A DNA stretch of 64,000 nt from Histomonas meleagridis (GCA_020186115.1 WSYJ01000149.1:1-64000), one strand, 5' to 3'. Counted from the first letter of the stretch, positions 32,721-43,876 are shown. Numbers and translations: made by a program. Notes: generated by a model not told the origin, from the letters alone.

Positions 32721-33143
32721 ATGAGTAATCCACAATCATCCATGCAACAAAGAGGATATAGACCAATTGTTCCTAATAAAAAAAGAAATCAAAATATTCG
32801 ATATAGAAATGCATCAAAATCAGGTGCTTTGTTTTATGTTCCTGACGAAATGAACTTCATGCTTAGAATGGCGTTCTTGTTATCATTGTTCTTGTTCCCA
32901 ATGTTCTTGGTATGGAAGCAATTTTTCTTACCTTTATTGGTTTGTGCTTCATTAATTTATATAATGAGAGTAGCAATCGACCACAAATCCGAAAAATTGG
33001 TAAAGAAGATGGCATCGATTTATTCTTTTGATGATATTGAATCAATGATAGAAACCAGGAAACTTGATGCAGACGTTTCAAGAAGAGCAAAGTTATTTTT
33101 AATACGAAATGGCCACCAAATGCGTCGGAGAACATTGCAATAA
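32721..33143 (+). CDS. Small membrane protein, unknown
   Basis: 140 aa from MSNPQSS. This start is chosen because TCATTCTC, an initiator-like motif, lies 12 bases upstream and the longer frame lacks an ATG with such context. Residues 1-45 are basic and polar, residues about 50-93 contain a hydrophobic hairpin (MAFLLSLFLFPMFLVW and LPLLVCASLIYIM), and the C-terminal 45 residues are basic and helical. It resembles a hairpin protein inserted into the ER membrane. Family not recognised. Confidence 0.55.
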   Translation: MSNPQSSMQQRGYRPIVPNKKRNQNIRYRNASKSGALFYVPDEMNFMLRMAFLLSLFLFPMFLVWKQFFLPLLVCASLIYIMRVAIDHKSEKLVKKMASIYSFDDIESMIETRKLDADVSRRAKLFLIRNGHQMRRRTLQ

Positions 33144-33410
33144 ATCATTCATAAATTTCTCTTTTTTTTTATCTAACTGAACCTTCTGCTTTTCATTAAC
33201 TTTTAAATATTTCTTTAATATTATTTTGATATTGTACAAAGTTGTTGCCAATTGATTCACCATTAAATTTGTAAAACTGTTTGCATGATAATTTAACGGC
33301 CTCTCAGTCAGATCTGTCACTTTTATATAAATGTTTCAAAATCAACAAAAAAGTGCTTGATCGATGATATCAACAGCAAAACAACTTTATTAATGTATAT
33401 ATATTATGTA

Positions 33411-35678
33411 TTAGATCCATTTATCACCTTCACCAAAGAATTTGGCAATACTTTCGCTTAGGCCTTTCTCATCGTTTTCAAGGTCTTGCATTTGTTCATC
33501 AAATTTCTTGTCAGCCGCAATATTATTTCCGAAGTTTGAAGAACTTTTGGTGTTTTGTTTATTTTTATTTTTTTTATATAGATATATAATTATTCCGATA
33601 ATAATCAAAACAATTGCAAATGAACAACATACTATACCTATCAAAACATTAGTACTTATTGTATCATTTGCTTGATTAAATTCGTAATAAACCAAAGTGA
33701 AGAAATCGGAATAATATGTTCTTAAATAGGAATATATAACATAGTCATATTCATAATAAATAAACTCTGTATAAATAAAAATATGCGAATATGAATTAGT
33801 TAAAGATTTCGTATATGAATATGAATAATACATTGTTTTAATTGTAATTGATTTGGTGTATGTTTTTTGTTGCAGAAGGATAAATGAATGTGAAACACTG
33901 GCATCAATTGGAAATGTTGAAGTATATGTGCTGGAAATTATGTTTGAGCCTGAAAATGTTTTTGAATAAGTGTATGATTCTTTATTAATATTCGATTCAG
34001 TGGGTGTATTTGATTTAGTAATAGTATTCGTTTGTGAATATGTATTTGATTTAGTGAATGTTAATGTTGATAGTTCTTTTGTGATAAAGATATGTGATGT
34101 ACCACTTAATATTCCATAGTTATCAATTGATGCAACATGAACATGAAGATCTCCATCTTTAATATTTGTTATTGTTCCATTTGTTATTTGATCTTCATTT
34201 AAGTTTTCTTTTGTAATATTCGTGTTTTCATTTTCATCAATAATGTAATAATATTTTTTGACAAATGTTGTAAGATTAAATTGTGTTGGTGATGATTCAT
34301 ATTTAATTTCATTTGTTGTGTAAGCTACGACTTTATAGTAAATTGTTGCGGTTTCATAATTATTACTTGTGTTAATTTCAATTGATCTTTCTCCTTCAAT
34401 TCGGGTTATATTTGGTGGATTTAATTTTGGCGTTTCGACTGAATTATCATATCCATATTGAAGTGATGTTCTTTGATATAAATAATAAATAGTGTTTACA
34501 AGAAGTTGTCTTTCATATAATGTCGCACTACCTAATAAATGTCCTGTTTGAATCATTGCGGTGTTTTTATATGTTGTCAAGTAATAATGCGGATTACCAT
34601 ATCGTGTTCCGGAATATCCATCAAGTGTCCATTCATAGTTTTCTATTTCTGTAAAATTTCCGAAATTTGGATTTTCAAATTCACCTAATTCAACCCAAAC
34701 ATCACCAAATGCAGCATTTGAACTTGTATGCGTTAAATTAATTGGTAAGGAAACATCAGATGGAATGTAGTATGGATAATTTGTAACTAAACCTCGATTA
34801 GTTACTTTAATTTCTTTAGAAAAATGATTCCAATTTGTCGATATTGTACCTGTTGAACAATAGCCACTAACATTACATGTTGCTGAACCAAGTTTGATTC
34901 CGAATTTATCTGCAATTTGTCCATAACCAAAAGAGTTCCCATAAAAATAACCAACAACATCATGGCCAAATAAAACACTATAGTTAAGATCAATATATTG
35001 CCAAACACGTTGAACTGTTTCACTATACGATTGGCAATAAGGTCCGCCATTCATATCCATAAAACCAATAACAATAATATCATAATTTATTATACTTTCT
35101 AAACTCATTAATTCAAAATCACTACTTGATATTGGAGTAACACTTATAATTTCTTCTTTTGTTTCAAAATTCATTCCTAAACTTTCAAAATCAAAATTTT
35201 CTCCATTATATGTATAACTACCTCCTTCAACCCATACTTTAAGAATGGCTGAAAGATGAAGTGTTTTATTCTCTGTTGGTTGAGTTTTATATACAAAATT
35301 AACCTCGGTACCTGTTTTCGGATATACATTAAGTACTTTTATGTTTTTTGTGGTAGCAAAATCGAATAAACTGATTGGATGCCAATATAATTCATTTCTT
35401 TGTGAATAAACTTTATATGTTAAATTGTGATCTATATGAGATCCTGTCCAATTGAGTAAAACATGATTATCTTCATATTTAACTTGAAGATTAATTACAT
35501 TTGCTACAATAGAAGATATTAAAATAAAAAACAATCCATAAAATTTGAAATGTTTTTTAAAAAAATTTTTGCAAACGAAATGGTTGAGTAATGGTTTGAG
35601 TGAGGGTAAGCTTTTTGCATATGGATATGCATTTGAAAAGCCAAATTGGAGTGATTTGCTTTTCGTGTTGTTTATCAT
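33411..35678 (-). CDS. Large type I surface protein, DUF5057-like ectodomain
   Basis: 755 aa from the first ATG (35678). A signal-anchor or signal peptide core (FYGLFFILISSIVAN) lies at about residue 45-60, unusually far from the start, so the true start may be nearer. The ectodomain (60-690) has many NxT/S sequons. A region near 125-240 (LNVYPKTGTEV, VWVEGGSYTYNG, YDIIVIGFMDMNGG) resembles bacterial DUF5057 proteins. Residues about 560-690 are Ser/Thr/Tyr-rich with TKSNT- and YSYTKS-type repeats, as in a stalk. One TM (NVLIGIVCCSFAIVLIIIGI) and a charged tail of about 55 aa follow. It is probably exposed on the cell surface; adhesion is possible but not shown. Confidence 0.6.
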   Translation of the reverse strand: MINNTKSKSLQFGFSNAYPYAKSLPSLKPLLNHFVCKNFFKKHFKFYGLFFILISSIVANVINLQVKYEDNHVLLNWTGSHIDHNLTYKVYSQRNELYWHPISLFDFATTKNIKVLNVYPKTGTEVNFVYKTQPTENKTLHLSAILKVWVEGGSYTYNGENFDFESLGMNFETKEEIISVTPISSSDFELMSLESIINYDIIVIGFMDMNGGPYCQSYSETVQRVWQYIDLNYSVLFGHDVVGYFYGNSFGYGQIADKFGIKLGSATCNVSGYCSTGTISTNWNHFSKEIKVTNRGLVTNYPYYIPSDVSLPINLTHTSSNAAFGDVWVELGEFENPNFGNFTEIENYEWTLDGYSGTRYGNPHYYLTTYKNTAMIQTGHLLGSATLYERQLLVNTIYYLYQRTSLQYGYDNSVETPKLNPPNITRIEGERSIEINTSNNYETATIYYKVVAYTTNEIKYESSPTQFNLTTFVKKYYYIIDENENTNITKENLNEDQITNGTITNIKDGDLHVHVASIDNYGILSGTSHIFITKELSTLTFTKSNTYSQTNTITKSNTPTESNINKESYTYSKTFSGSNIISSTYTSTFPIDASVSHSFILLQQKTYTKSITIKTMYYSYSYTKSLTNSYSHIFIYTEFIYYEYDYVIYSYLRTYYSDFFTLVYYEFNQANDTISTNVLIGIVCCSFAIVLIIIGIIIYLYKKNKNKQNTKSSSNFGNNIAADKKFDEQMQDLENDEKGLSESIAKFFGEGDKWI

Positions 35679-36181
35679 TTGAGTTTTGAATGGATGTTGG
35701 GAATTTTTCAAATCGAATTGGAGTTAAGCTTTGAAAATTGTGTGGTTCAACCCGCAATAATTTTTTTGACTGTTTTACAAAATTATAGTTACTTAATTTT
35801 GTTCCAAGTGACCGTTAAATGGAAAAAAGTCGCTTACATCCATCTGAAAAATCTCAACGATAGAATCGAATGAATTAAAAATTATCGGATTTATATTCAA
35901 AGTGCTATAGAAAGCCAACCAACATTTTTTACCCAAATTTTCTACTAATCAATGTGTACTCGTCACATTTACATTGCAATATAAAACTTATCATAAACAA
36001 ACAACAATATGTACAATATTTTTTCATATTTTGTAATTTTAAATTTGACAATATATTTTTCTTATTTTGCGTCATTCAATTCGATGCACATGCATCTGTT
36101 GGTGTTTTATTTCTCATATATATTTGCTCTAACTTTCCAAGATAATTGATTAAAAACATCTAAAATTAACAACAATTTTAT
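35679..36181. other. Intergenic, nothing recognised
   Basis: 500 AT-rich bases between the 5' end of the surface-protein gene and the 3' end of the next. It holds no gene I can support. GTGACCGTTAAATGG near 35807 is a candidate promoter motif for the surface-protein gene. Confidence 0.4.
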
Positions 36182-39100
36182 TCAATTACCGTAAAATACA
36201 ACATCAGGCACACAACTTCCTGTTTCATTTCCGAAGTTATCTAATATGTTAATATATATTGTTCTCAAGCGAACAACATCCGGGAGATTGAATTCATATT
36301 GATCGTCTCCCATTGAAAATTCCGCTATCGTTTTCGTCACATCATTTTCCAATTTTGCTGAAACAGAAAACTTTTTAAGTAAACACGATTGGATAACAGT
36401 TTTCTGGAAAACGATTTTCGAAACGTTATAAAAATTATTTCCGTTGTTAAAACGAAGCCTTCCTTTAATGTTATCTAAGTACCATAAATTGTTGAAATCT
36501 TTTGGAATTGGCGAATCTTTAAACTGCGGAAAGAACTTTGGCATTGTTTTGATGCTTCTGTGAATGCGTCTGCGTGATGCCTTAGTGCGGATGGTCTTTA
36601 GAATTAGAGGGAGTTCGTATTGATAATTCGTAATATTAAACATTTTTTGCATGTTTTCGAATATCGAAATTTCGGAGTGAAGAATATCTTTGAGAAGTCG
36701 AATTTGATCTGTTGCGCTTACGCTGCGGAAGTGCGCGGCGTCAATGAGGTGCGGATGAGACGCGACTTGGAAACTCAGAGTCTCCGGAAAGCGGTACACG
36801 GATATGGCTTCGGACTCTTCGGTGGATGAGCTTTCGGCTGGCGCTTCGTTTGTATCTATCTGAAATTGCGTTTGTGACTGATTAATTTCATCTGTTTCTT
36901 CTGTGTCAGCTTTGGCATCTGTAGAAATTTCTTCTTGTGAAATTTCTGCTTGTGATTGATTAATTTCATCTGCTTCTTCTGCTTTGTTATCTTCTTGAGT
37001 TTCTTCCAATGTAATTTCTGCTTGCAAATCACCATTTGCATCTGCTTGTACTTCCTTACTTATATCTGTTTGTGTTTCTTCGATTTGATCTGTTTTAGTT
37101 TTTTCAAATGCATTTGTTTGTACTTCTTCATTTATGTCTGCTTTAATTTCTTCATTTTCATCTGTCTGCTTTTCCTCATTTCGTTTTGTTTCAAGTTCTT
37201 CATTTGTTTGCGCTTCAAATGAATTTTCTATTTGTATTTCTTCATTTGCATCTGTTTGTGTTTCTTTGATTTCTTCTGTTATTTCATTACAAGTTTCGAG
37301 TTCTTCTGCTTCTTTATTTAATATTAGTTGAACATTTTCATATGTTTGTGCCATTGTTTCATTGTTTACTGTTTGTTCTTCTGTTATTTCTTTATTTGTA
37401 TTATTTAGATCAACTTCTTCAGTGTTATCTTTTGAGAGAATTTGTTCGTCTTCTGGTAAAATACTGTGGTTGTTTTCTTCTATTATATAAACATTGTCGT
37501 TTTCGTTTGTTTTATCTGTTAAAAGAGAGTAATTATTTTCTTCTGTTTTATCTGTTAAAAGACTTTTATTGTCTTCCACTAAAAGAGAGTAATTATTTTC
37601 TTCTGTTAGTGTGATATCATTTTCTTTTATTGAAAGAGTATTATTTTCATCTTTTATTAAATATGAATCATTTTCTTCAGTTTCTTCTGTAGAAAGAGAA
37701 TTATTTTCATTTTCTATTAAATGTATATCATTTTCTTCAGTTTTATCTGTTAAAAGAGTTTTATTGTCTTCCACTAAAAGAGAGTATTTATTTTCTTCTG
37801 TTAGTGTGATATCGTTTTCTTCTATTGAAAGAGAGTTATTTATTGTATCGCACAAATGCGCATCATCTTGTTCTATTAAGATAGCACTGTCATCTTCTTC
37901 TGTTTTATTAATTGAAAGAGTTTCATTGCTATACATTAAATGCATTTTATTTTCTTCTGTTTCATCTTTAGAAAGAGTATTCTTGATATATGCTGACAGA
38001 GTATTATTTTCTTCTTTTGTTTCTTCTATTAAAAGCGTATCGTTATTTTCTTGATTTAAAATTATTTTATTATTTTCTTCTTCTATTAAAGTGGAATCAT
38101 TTCCTTCGAATTTATCTGTTAAAAGAATATTGTTATGTTCTTCTGTTTTACTTTCTATGAGAGTTTCGTTTTCTTTTGTCGAAACTGTTTCATTATTTGC
38201 TTCTTCAATCAAAAAATTATTTTTAGTTTCTGCAAATTTATCTGAATGTGTGTCGTTCTCATCTACAAAAAGAGTACAATTATGTTCTTCAACCAAAAGA
38301 GTATTTTCATCTATTGGAACAATATAATTATCATTTCCTTCTTCAATCGAAAGAGTATTATTGTCTTCTTCTGTTCTATTTGTTGAAACTGTGTTGTTTT
38401 CATCTACAGAAAGAGTGGAATTGTTTTCATCATTTAAAAGAGTGTTGCTGGTTTCTTCCATTAAAAGAGTATTTTTATTATCATTTTCTTCATCAATCAA
38501 AAGAGTATCATTAGTTTCTTCAAATTTATCTGTTGAAACTGTGTCATTTTCATCTATAAAAAGAGTTTTGTTGCGTTCTTCAGTCGTAAGAGTATAATTA
38601 GTTTCTGTTTTGCTTGAAAGTGTATTATTTCCCGTTATAAAAAGAGTGGTGTTGCTTTCTTCAGTCGTAAGAGTTTTATTAGTTTCTGGTGCATTTTCTG
38701 TTTCTTCTACTAAAGGTGTGAAATTGCTTTCTTCTTCTGTAGTTGAGAGAGTATTATTACTTTCTTTTTCAATCAAAAGAGTTTTATTTATTTCTACTAA
38801 AGGCGTGAAATTGTTTTCTTCTGTTTCATTCGTCATAAGAGTATTATTTGTTTCTACTATAAGAGTGTGATTACTTTCTTCTTCTATTGAAAGAGTTTCA
38901 TTTTCTGTTTCTTCAATTAAAAGAGCGCAATTGTCTTCTTGTTTCGAAAGAGTATTATTTTCTTCTTCTATTTCTTCAGTTAAAAAAGTATTATTGTTTT
39001 CTTCTGTTTCATTCGTCATAAGAGTATTGTTTGTTTCTTCTAAAAGAGTGTGATTATTATCTTCTTCGATTGAAAGAGTATTGTTTTCTTCTTCTATTTC

Positions 39101-40054
39101 TTCAGTTAAAAAAGTATTATTGTTTTCTTCTGTTTCATTCGTCATAAGAGTATTGTTTGTTTCTTCTAAAAGAGTGTGATTATTATCTTCTTCGATTGAA
39201 AGAGTATTGTTTTCTTCTTCTATTTCTTCAGTTAAAAGAGTATTATTGTTTTCTTCTGTTTCATCTATTGGATTGTCGATTGTTTCTTCGACTAAAATTG
39301 TGTAATTATTTTCTTCTTCGATTGAAAGAGTATTGTTTTCTTCTTCTATTATTTCATTTAAAAGAGTATTATTGTTTTCTTCTGTTTCATTTATTGAATT
39401 GTCGATTGTTTCTTCGACTAAAATTGTGTAATTATTTTCTTCTTTAACATTAAATGTTATATTTTCGCTTTCATTTGGTTCACTTATCATTGTTTGGTTC
39501 ACTAATTCATTCTCCAAATGCGTATAGTTCATTTCCATGGTTTCATTTGGATTTTCATTAATTATTTCTTCTGACATATTGGCAATTAATGATTCATTTT
39601 GAATATTTTCTATTGCCGCATTTTTTATTTCTTGAATCTTAGCTTGATTTGTTTCTTTCTCGTTTGAAATTTGATTATTATCTGCATTTATTTGTTTTTC
39701 CTGTTCATAGAATGAGGAAATAATTACAATACCTGGCTTATTAATTTCATCTATGTTTGTATCATTTTGATTTTGTTCTTCCATATTTTCCATTTGATTA
39801 TCATCATTATTTATTTTAGTTTCACTTATGTTTTCATTAATACTAGAAACAGAAGGCATTGTTTGGTTTGTATTATTAGGGAGATCAAAAGGAAATATGA
39901 TTTCGAATGAAAGTTTTTCTGAAATTTTTTTAGCAGATTCTTTGATTGAATTCGAGATATGTATGAAACGAGAAACAATATTTTCAAGCTTTGGTTCGCT
40001 TACTTTTTCTATTTCCGCCATTGCATGGCACAAAAACAGCAAGTAAAAAACCAT
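36182..40054 (-). CDS. Secreted/membrane protein with an N-glycosylation-saturated repeat region and a SUN-like C-terminus
   Basis: 1290 aa from MVFYLLFLCHAMAE, a signal peptide; the longer frame begins with TTG. Residues about 200-850 are imperfect repeats built on EENNTLSIEE, HTLLEETNNTL and NETEENN, with an NxT/NxS sequon roughly every 8-12 residues and very high Glu. DNA of neighbouring units is nearly identical (38950-39450). An acidic region with EETQTDANEE-type repeats comes next. The last 230 residues are folded, ending YINILDNFGNETGSCVPDVV, which resembles the final strands of SUN domains of the SUCO/SLP1 type (ER quality control). No clear C-terminal TM. The SUN assignment is tentative. 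Confidence 0.6.
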   Translation of the reverse strand: MVFYLLFLCHAMAEIEKVSEPKLENIVSRFIHISNSIKESAKKISEKLSFEIIFPFDLPNNTNQTMPSVSSINENISETKINNDDNQMENMEEQNQNDTNIDEINKPGIVIISSFYEQEKQINADNNQISNEKETNQAKIQEIKNAAIENIQNESLIANMSEEIINENPNETMEMNYTHLENELVNQTMISEPNESENITFNVKEENNYTILVEETIDNSINETEENNNTLLNEIIEEENNTLSIEEENNYTILVEETIDNPIDETEENNNTLLTEEIEEENNTLSIEEDNNHTLLEETNNTLMTNETEENNNTFLTEEIEEENNTLSIEEDNNHTLLEETNNTLMTNETEENNNTFLTEEIEEENNTLSKQEDNCALLIEETENETLSIEEESNHTLIVETNNTLMTNETEENNFTPLVEINKTLLIEKESNNTLSTTEEESNFTPLVEETENAPETNKTLTTEESNTTLFITGNNTLSSKTETNYTLTTEERNKTLFIDENDTVSTDKFEETNDTLLIDEENDNKNTLLMEETSNTLLNDENNSTLSVDENNTVSTNRTEEDNNTLSIEEGNDNYIVPIDENTLLVEEHNCTLFVDENDTHSDKFAETKNNFLIEEANNETVSTKENETLIESKTEEHNNILLTDKFEGNDSTLIEEENNKIILNQENNDTLLIEETKEENNTLSAYIKNTLSKDETEENKMHLMYSNETLSINKTEEDDSAILIEQDDAHLCDTINNSLSIEENDITLTEENKYSLLVEDNKTLLTDKTEENDIHLIENENNSLSTEETEENDSYLIKDENNTLSIKENDITLTEENNYSLLVEDNKSLLTDKTEENNYSLLTDKTNENDNVYIIEENNHSILPEDEQILSKDNTEEVDLNNTNKEITEEQTVNNETMAQTYENVQLILNKEAEELETCNEITEEIKETQTDANEEIQIENSFEAQTNEELETKRNEEKQTDENEEIKADINEEVQTNAFEKTKTDQIEETQTDISKEVQADANGDLQAEITLEETQEDNKAEEADEINQSQAEISQEEISTDAKADTEETDEINQSQTQFQIDTNEAPAESSSTEESEAISVYRFPETLSFQVASHPHLIDAAHFRSVSATDQIRLLKDILHSEISIFENMQKMFNITNYQYELPLILKTIRTKASRRRIHRSIKTMPKFFPQFKDSPIPKDFNNLWYLDNIKGRLRFNNGNNFYNVSKIVFQKTVIQSCLLKKFSVSAKLENDVTKTIAEFSMGDDQYEFNLPDVVRLRTIYINILDNFGNETGSCVPDVVFYGN

Positions 40055-40237
40055 ATGTAAATCAGGGCCACCCCGACATTTGACCAAAAAAAATTGCCAT
40101 TGAAAATTTTAAAATCAAGATTTTACCACAACGCGACATTGAGAACGTTACATTAACGGCGAGCACTTTTGATTACATTTGTTAATTTACGTTAACAAAC
40201 GTATTAACCGTTATCAATCTTCGCTTTATCTAAAATC
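40055..40237. promoter_or_regulatory. Divergent promoter region (SUN-like gene / GAF-PDE gene)
   Basis: 183 bases between divergent starts contain CATTAACGGCGAGCACTTTT (40150-40169), GTTAACAAACG and ACCGTTATC. The AACG/CGTT boxes in both directions and GCACTTTT fit the candidate motifs seen before other genes here. The functional reading is inference. Confidence 0.45.
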
Positions 40238-43200
40238 ATGACTTCTAATTTCAAAATTTTACAAAAATTAAATCATAAAGGCGAAAAAGATAAATCACTT
40301 GTCAAAGATCTTCTTGCTTTAAAACCAATAACATCAATTGTAATCACAGAAGCACATCCACTTGTACCAGTTTACAATGATACGAATCCACCACCACAGC
40401 CAGTTGATCAATTTACTCCTTATTTATCACGGAAACTTACTAACAAAAGAATTGAAAAAATCCAAAAATTAAAAGGAAAGCCTGTCCAAAATTCAAAGAC
40501 ATATATGCTTACACGTGATCCTCAAACCAATAATCAACCAATGTCAGCACAAAAAAACACATCAAATCGGGAAATTACAAATATGAATTTTTTAGAAGAA
40601 AATCCATTACCACAATTATCAAACACCAATAAAGAACTTACCGAACATCTTCAAATGGAAGCACTTTTTGATAAAATTGTTATTGGATCACCAACAGTTT
40701 CATTACCACGATTAATTGAATCAACATTAAATGTATATTTTCTTGCTGAAACTGTTCTCTTTTATCATGACGTATCATCTGTTAAACTTTTATATTGTCC
40801 ATCTACTACAGCAAGTTGTCCACATGGATCAGGCATAGTCGGATACACACAATTTTCCCGTAAAATTGTAAATATTGATGTCGCACATAATCATATTGCA
40901 TATTTGCCATTATTAGAGAAGAATCTTTATCATCCTGATTCACGAGTTTTATGTTTTCCATTATTTGATATTAATGAAAATGTTGTTGCAGTAATTCAAG
41001 TTATAAGAAGTCCTAGTTCAATGCCATTTACATCAAAAGATGAAAAATTTGTTGAATATTTCCAATCTAAATGTAAAGCTTATTCAAGATGGTTATTTCA
41101 ACCAGTTGTAAGTAACGTTTTCATTTCCAGTATCGTTCAAACTTCCAGACTTCGCAAATTCATTGAATCCACGACAGAAAAATTGACAAGATTATTCGGT
41201 TGTAGGGGTGCAGAAATTTGGGAAATTGACACACAAACTAACAAAATTGTGAAGTACGATCAAAATTCAAAGGAAGCCGTTCCGATAGAGTCCAGTGAAA
41301 GTGGCATTGCAGGGTTTTCATTACGAAATCAAATACCTATCTCATGTTTAATGCAAAAAGTCCATTCATCATATCAGCAAAAAATAGATGGGAATGGAGA
41401 ACATTCAGTGTTAGCAATGCCAATTCGTGATCCAGATTCACCACGATGTTATGCGATAGTCTTACGAGGCAAACGTATACCACAATTCTTTACAGATCAT
41501 GATGAGAAAATCCTTGTAAAAATATCGCCATATGTTATAGCATCGTTAAATAGTTCAATATTAATCGAAAAGAATCATCAACTATTAAAAGACTCATTAC
41601 AGAAGCAAAAGCGACTTGCAGCGTTACTTGAAGTTGCCGAAAGTTTATCAGGAGAACTTAAAATGGACGTATTAATCCCAAACATTATGAACAAAGCTTG
41701 TGACTTAGTTAACGCTGATCGTTGTTCATTATTTATGGTCAATGACACGCGTGATAAACTTGTAACAAGTTTTCAAGGCGGCTTAACAAACTCTATTGAA
41801 GTCCCAATTCATGCAGGTATTGTTGGGTACACAGCAACCACTGGAAAAATATTAAATATTCAAGATGCTTATCAAGATCCACGATTTAATCGAGCGACAG
41901 ACTTAGCAACAGGTTATCGAACTTTAACATTGTTATGTGTACCAATATTTGATGAGAAAGGAGCAATTTCAGGTGTTGTTGAAATGATTAATAAGTTAGA
42001 TGGAGTATTTACTGAAGAAGATGAACGAATGATCAAAATATTTAATATATTCACTGGTATTTCGATTGAAAATGCACGATTATATAGAGCGTCAATTGAT
42101 TTGTCATTACAATTACGTTCATTTTTAGATATTTCTTATTCATTATCACAGCCACAAACGATTAAAAAGTTAATTGAAGAAATCCTGAAAAATACTCGAA
42201 AAGTTGTCGGTGCAGTTCGAGCGCAAATGTTTATGATCGAAAACAATGGAATTAATTTTACTCCTTTTGTTACTGATGAAGATATCGAAGCGAAAATCAA
42301 ACGAGAACAAAAGAAACTACAACAAGAATCAGAAGATAACTTAGGAGTTAAAAAAGCAATTATCCAAAAGTTACTTCAAGGGAAAGTACCAAAATTAGAT
42401 GATGAAATAGTCCAAGAAGAAAATGAACGAAAAGTATTAATCGAAAATGTAATTTCTACTAAAGAAAGTATCTTACAAAACGATGACTTAGTACCCGAAA
42501 AATCATTAATGATGGTTCCAATAGTTTCATCTGATCGAGCAGTAATGGGATGTGTTATGATGCAATGGAAAAAGTCATTACAAAAGTTCACATTTGATGA
42601 CTTAAAATTATTCGAAAGTTATTCCGTTTTCTTATCTATATCATTAGAAAGAAGTAGACTCAAAAACATTGCTAAACTTGGATCAATGGAAGTTGAAATG
42701 CAAACATGGATCACTACTAATGAACGAAATGAATCAGGAATTCCTGAAAAGCTTATATTATCTGATGAACAAAAGTCGAATTTATATTCGATTAACTTTG
42801 ATATTTGTAATTTTAATGGGATTGGCTTAGTCAAGATTATGTTTAATTTATTTGATCATTTTCATTTATTTGATATATATCATATCACTAATGAAGTATT
42901 TTATCATTTCATTTATAATATTCGTGAATCGTATAATCAAGTTCCATATCATAATTGGATGCATGCAGTTGATGTAACTCAATTTATTTCATATGAATTA
43001 TATTCAACTGATTTAGAAAACGTGTTTACGTCATTAGAAATATTAGGAATGATAATAGCTGCTGTATGTCATGATGCTAATCATGATGGCTTTTCTAATT
43101 CTTATAATGTTAAAGCTCAAACGCCATTAGGTATCTTATTTAAGAACAATAGTGTTATGGAAACACATCATTGTACAGTATCAATATCAATTTTAACAAA

Positions 43201-43876
43201 AGACGAATGTAATCTCTTTAAATCTTTGTCTGATACCGATTTAACTTATATATGGAATTTGTTTATTTCGTTAATATTGGCTACTGATATGGCAAAACAT
43301 TTCGTCATACTAGAAAACGCTAAAAAAATTCAGGCAAATAAATGGACGGAATCTGATGAAGGTCGTTTAATGTTTATGCAATTACTTTTAAAATGTGCTG
43401 ACGTATCAAACGTTGCACGAAAATTCGATGTCGCTAATAGATTATGTGATATTTTATGCGAGGAATTCTTTAGACAAGGAGAATTAGAAAAGGCAAATGG
43501 AATGGAATATACTTCGCCAATGAATGATAGAGAACATTTGGATAAGGCTAAAAGTCAAATAGGGTTTTATACTGGTGTTTGTATCCCATTACTCGAATTA
43601 ACTAATTCGTTTTGCCCAAAGTTGAAACCTTTGGTGGATATGGCAAAATCGAATTTGAACGTTTGGATAAAACAAACTAAACAAAAAGATGAAAACGAAA
43701 AAATTAAAAAGGTCGAAGTCAAAGAAGAAGAATCAGAAGAAAAGAAAAAAGAATTGGAAATCGCAAGAAGAAAGTTCCAAAGCGAAAATCAGGAATTGGT
43801 ACCAACTAAAAATGAACATAAGAAAACTAAAATTAAATATGGTGAAGAAACGGGAATTGTGTACGAGAATAAATAA
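40238..43876 (+). CDS. Cyclic-nucleotide phosphodiesterase with tandem GAF domains
   Basis: 1212 aa. After a polar N-terminus, about four GAF-type modules occupy residues about 140-800. GAF3 is the clearest (MNKACDLVNADRCSLFMVN, then GIVGYTATTGKILNIQDAY, LLCVPIFDE, MINKLDG). The class I PDE domain follows: H905 in HNWMHAVDV, HDANHDGFSN at 945-954 with both metal ligands, and D1055 in KCADVSNVA. All four metal-binding residues are present, so it should hydrolyse cAMP and/or cGMP. GAF domains of PDEs bind cyclic nucleotides and regulate the enzyme. The tail is Lys/Glu-rich. No membrane segment is seen. It is probably cytosolic. Confidence 0.92.
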   Translation: MTSNFKILQKLNHKGEKDKSLVKDLLALKPITSIVITEAHPLVPVYNDTNPPPQPVDQFTPYLSRKLTNKRIEKIQKLKGKPVQNSKTYMLTRDPQTNNQPMSAQKNTSNREITNMNFLEENPLPQLSNTNKELTEHLQMEALFDKIVIGSPTVSLPRLIESTLNVYFLAETVLFYHDVSSVKLLYCPSTTASCPHGSGIVGYTQFSRKIVNIDVAHNHIAYLPLLEKNLYHPDSRVLCFPLFDINENVVAVIQVIRSPSSMPFTSKDEKFVEYFQSKCKAYSRWLFQPVVSNVFISSIVQTSRLRKFIESTTEKLTRLFGCRGAEIWEIDTQTNKIVKYDQNSKEAVPIESSESGIAGFSLRNQIPISCLMQKVHSSYQQKIDGNGEHSVLAMPIRDPDSPRCYAIVLRGKRIPQFFTDHDEKILVKISPYVIASLNSSILIEKNHQLLKDSLQKQKRLAALLEVAESLSGELKMDVLIPNIMNKACDLVNADRCSLFMVNDTRDKLVTSFQGGLTNSIEVPIHAGIVGYTATTGKILNIQDAYQDPRFNRATDLATGYRTLTLLCVPIFDEKGAISGVVEMINKLDGVFTEEDERMIKIFNIFTGISIENARLYRASIDLSLQLRSFLDISYSLSQPQTIKKLIEEILKNTRKVVGAVRAQMFMIENNGINFTPFVTDEDIEAKIKREQKKLQQESEDNLGVKKAIIQKLLQGKVPKLDDEIVQEENERKVLIENVISTKESILQNDDLVPEKSLMMVPIVSSDRAVMGCVMMQWKKSLQKFTFDDLKLFESYSVFLSISLERSRLKNIAKLGSMEVEMQTWITTNERNESGIPEKLILSDEQKSNLYSINFDICNFNGIGLVKIMFNLFDHFHLFDIYHITNEVFYHFIYNIRESYNQVPYHNWMHAVDVTQFISYELYSTDLENVFTSLEILGMIIAAVCHDANHDGFSNSYNVKAQTPLGILFKNNSVMETHHCTVSISILTKDECNLFKSLSDTDLTYIWNLFISLILATDMAKHFVILENAKKIQANKWTESDEGRLMFMQLLLKCADVSNVARKFDVANRLCDILCEEFFRQGELEKANGMEYTSPMNDREHLDKAKSQIGFYTGVCIPLLELTNSFCPKLKPLVDMAKSNLNVWIKQTKQKDENEKIKKVEVKEEESEEKKKELEIARRKFQSENQELVPTKNEHKKTKIKYGEETGIVYENK

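Noticed and set aside
36856-39447. Many plus-strand ORFs rich in Ser, Leu and Phe opposite the acidic repeat protein
   Set aside because: Mirror frames of the repetitive minus-strand gene; their repeats simply reflect GAA/AAT codon runs.
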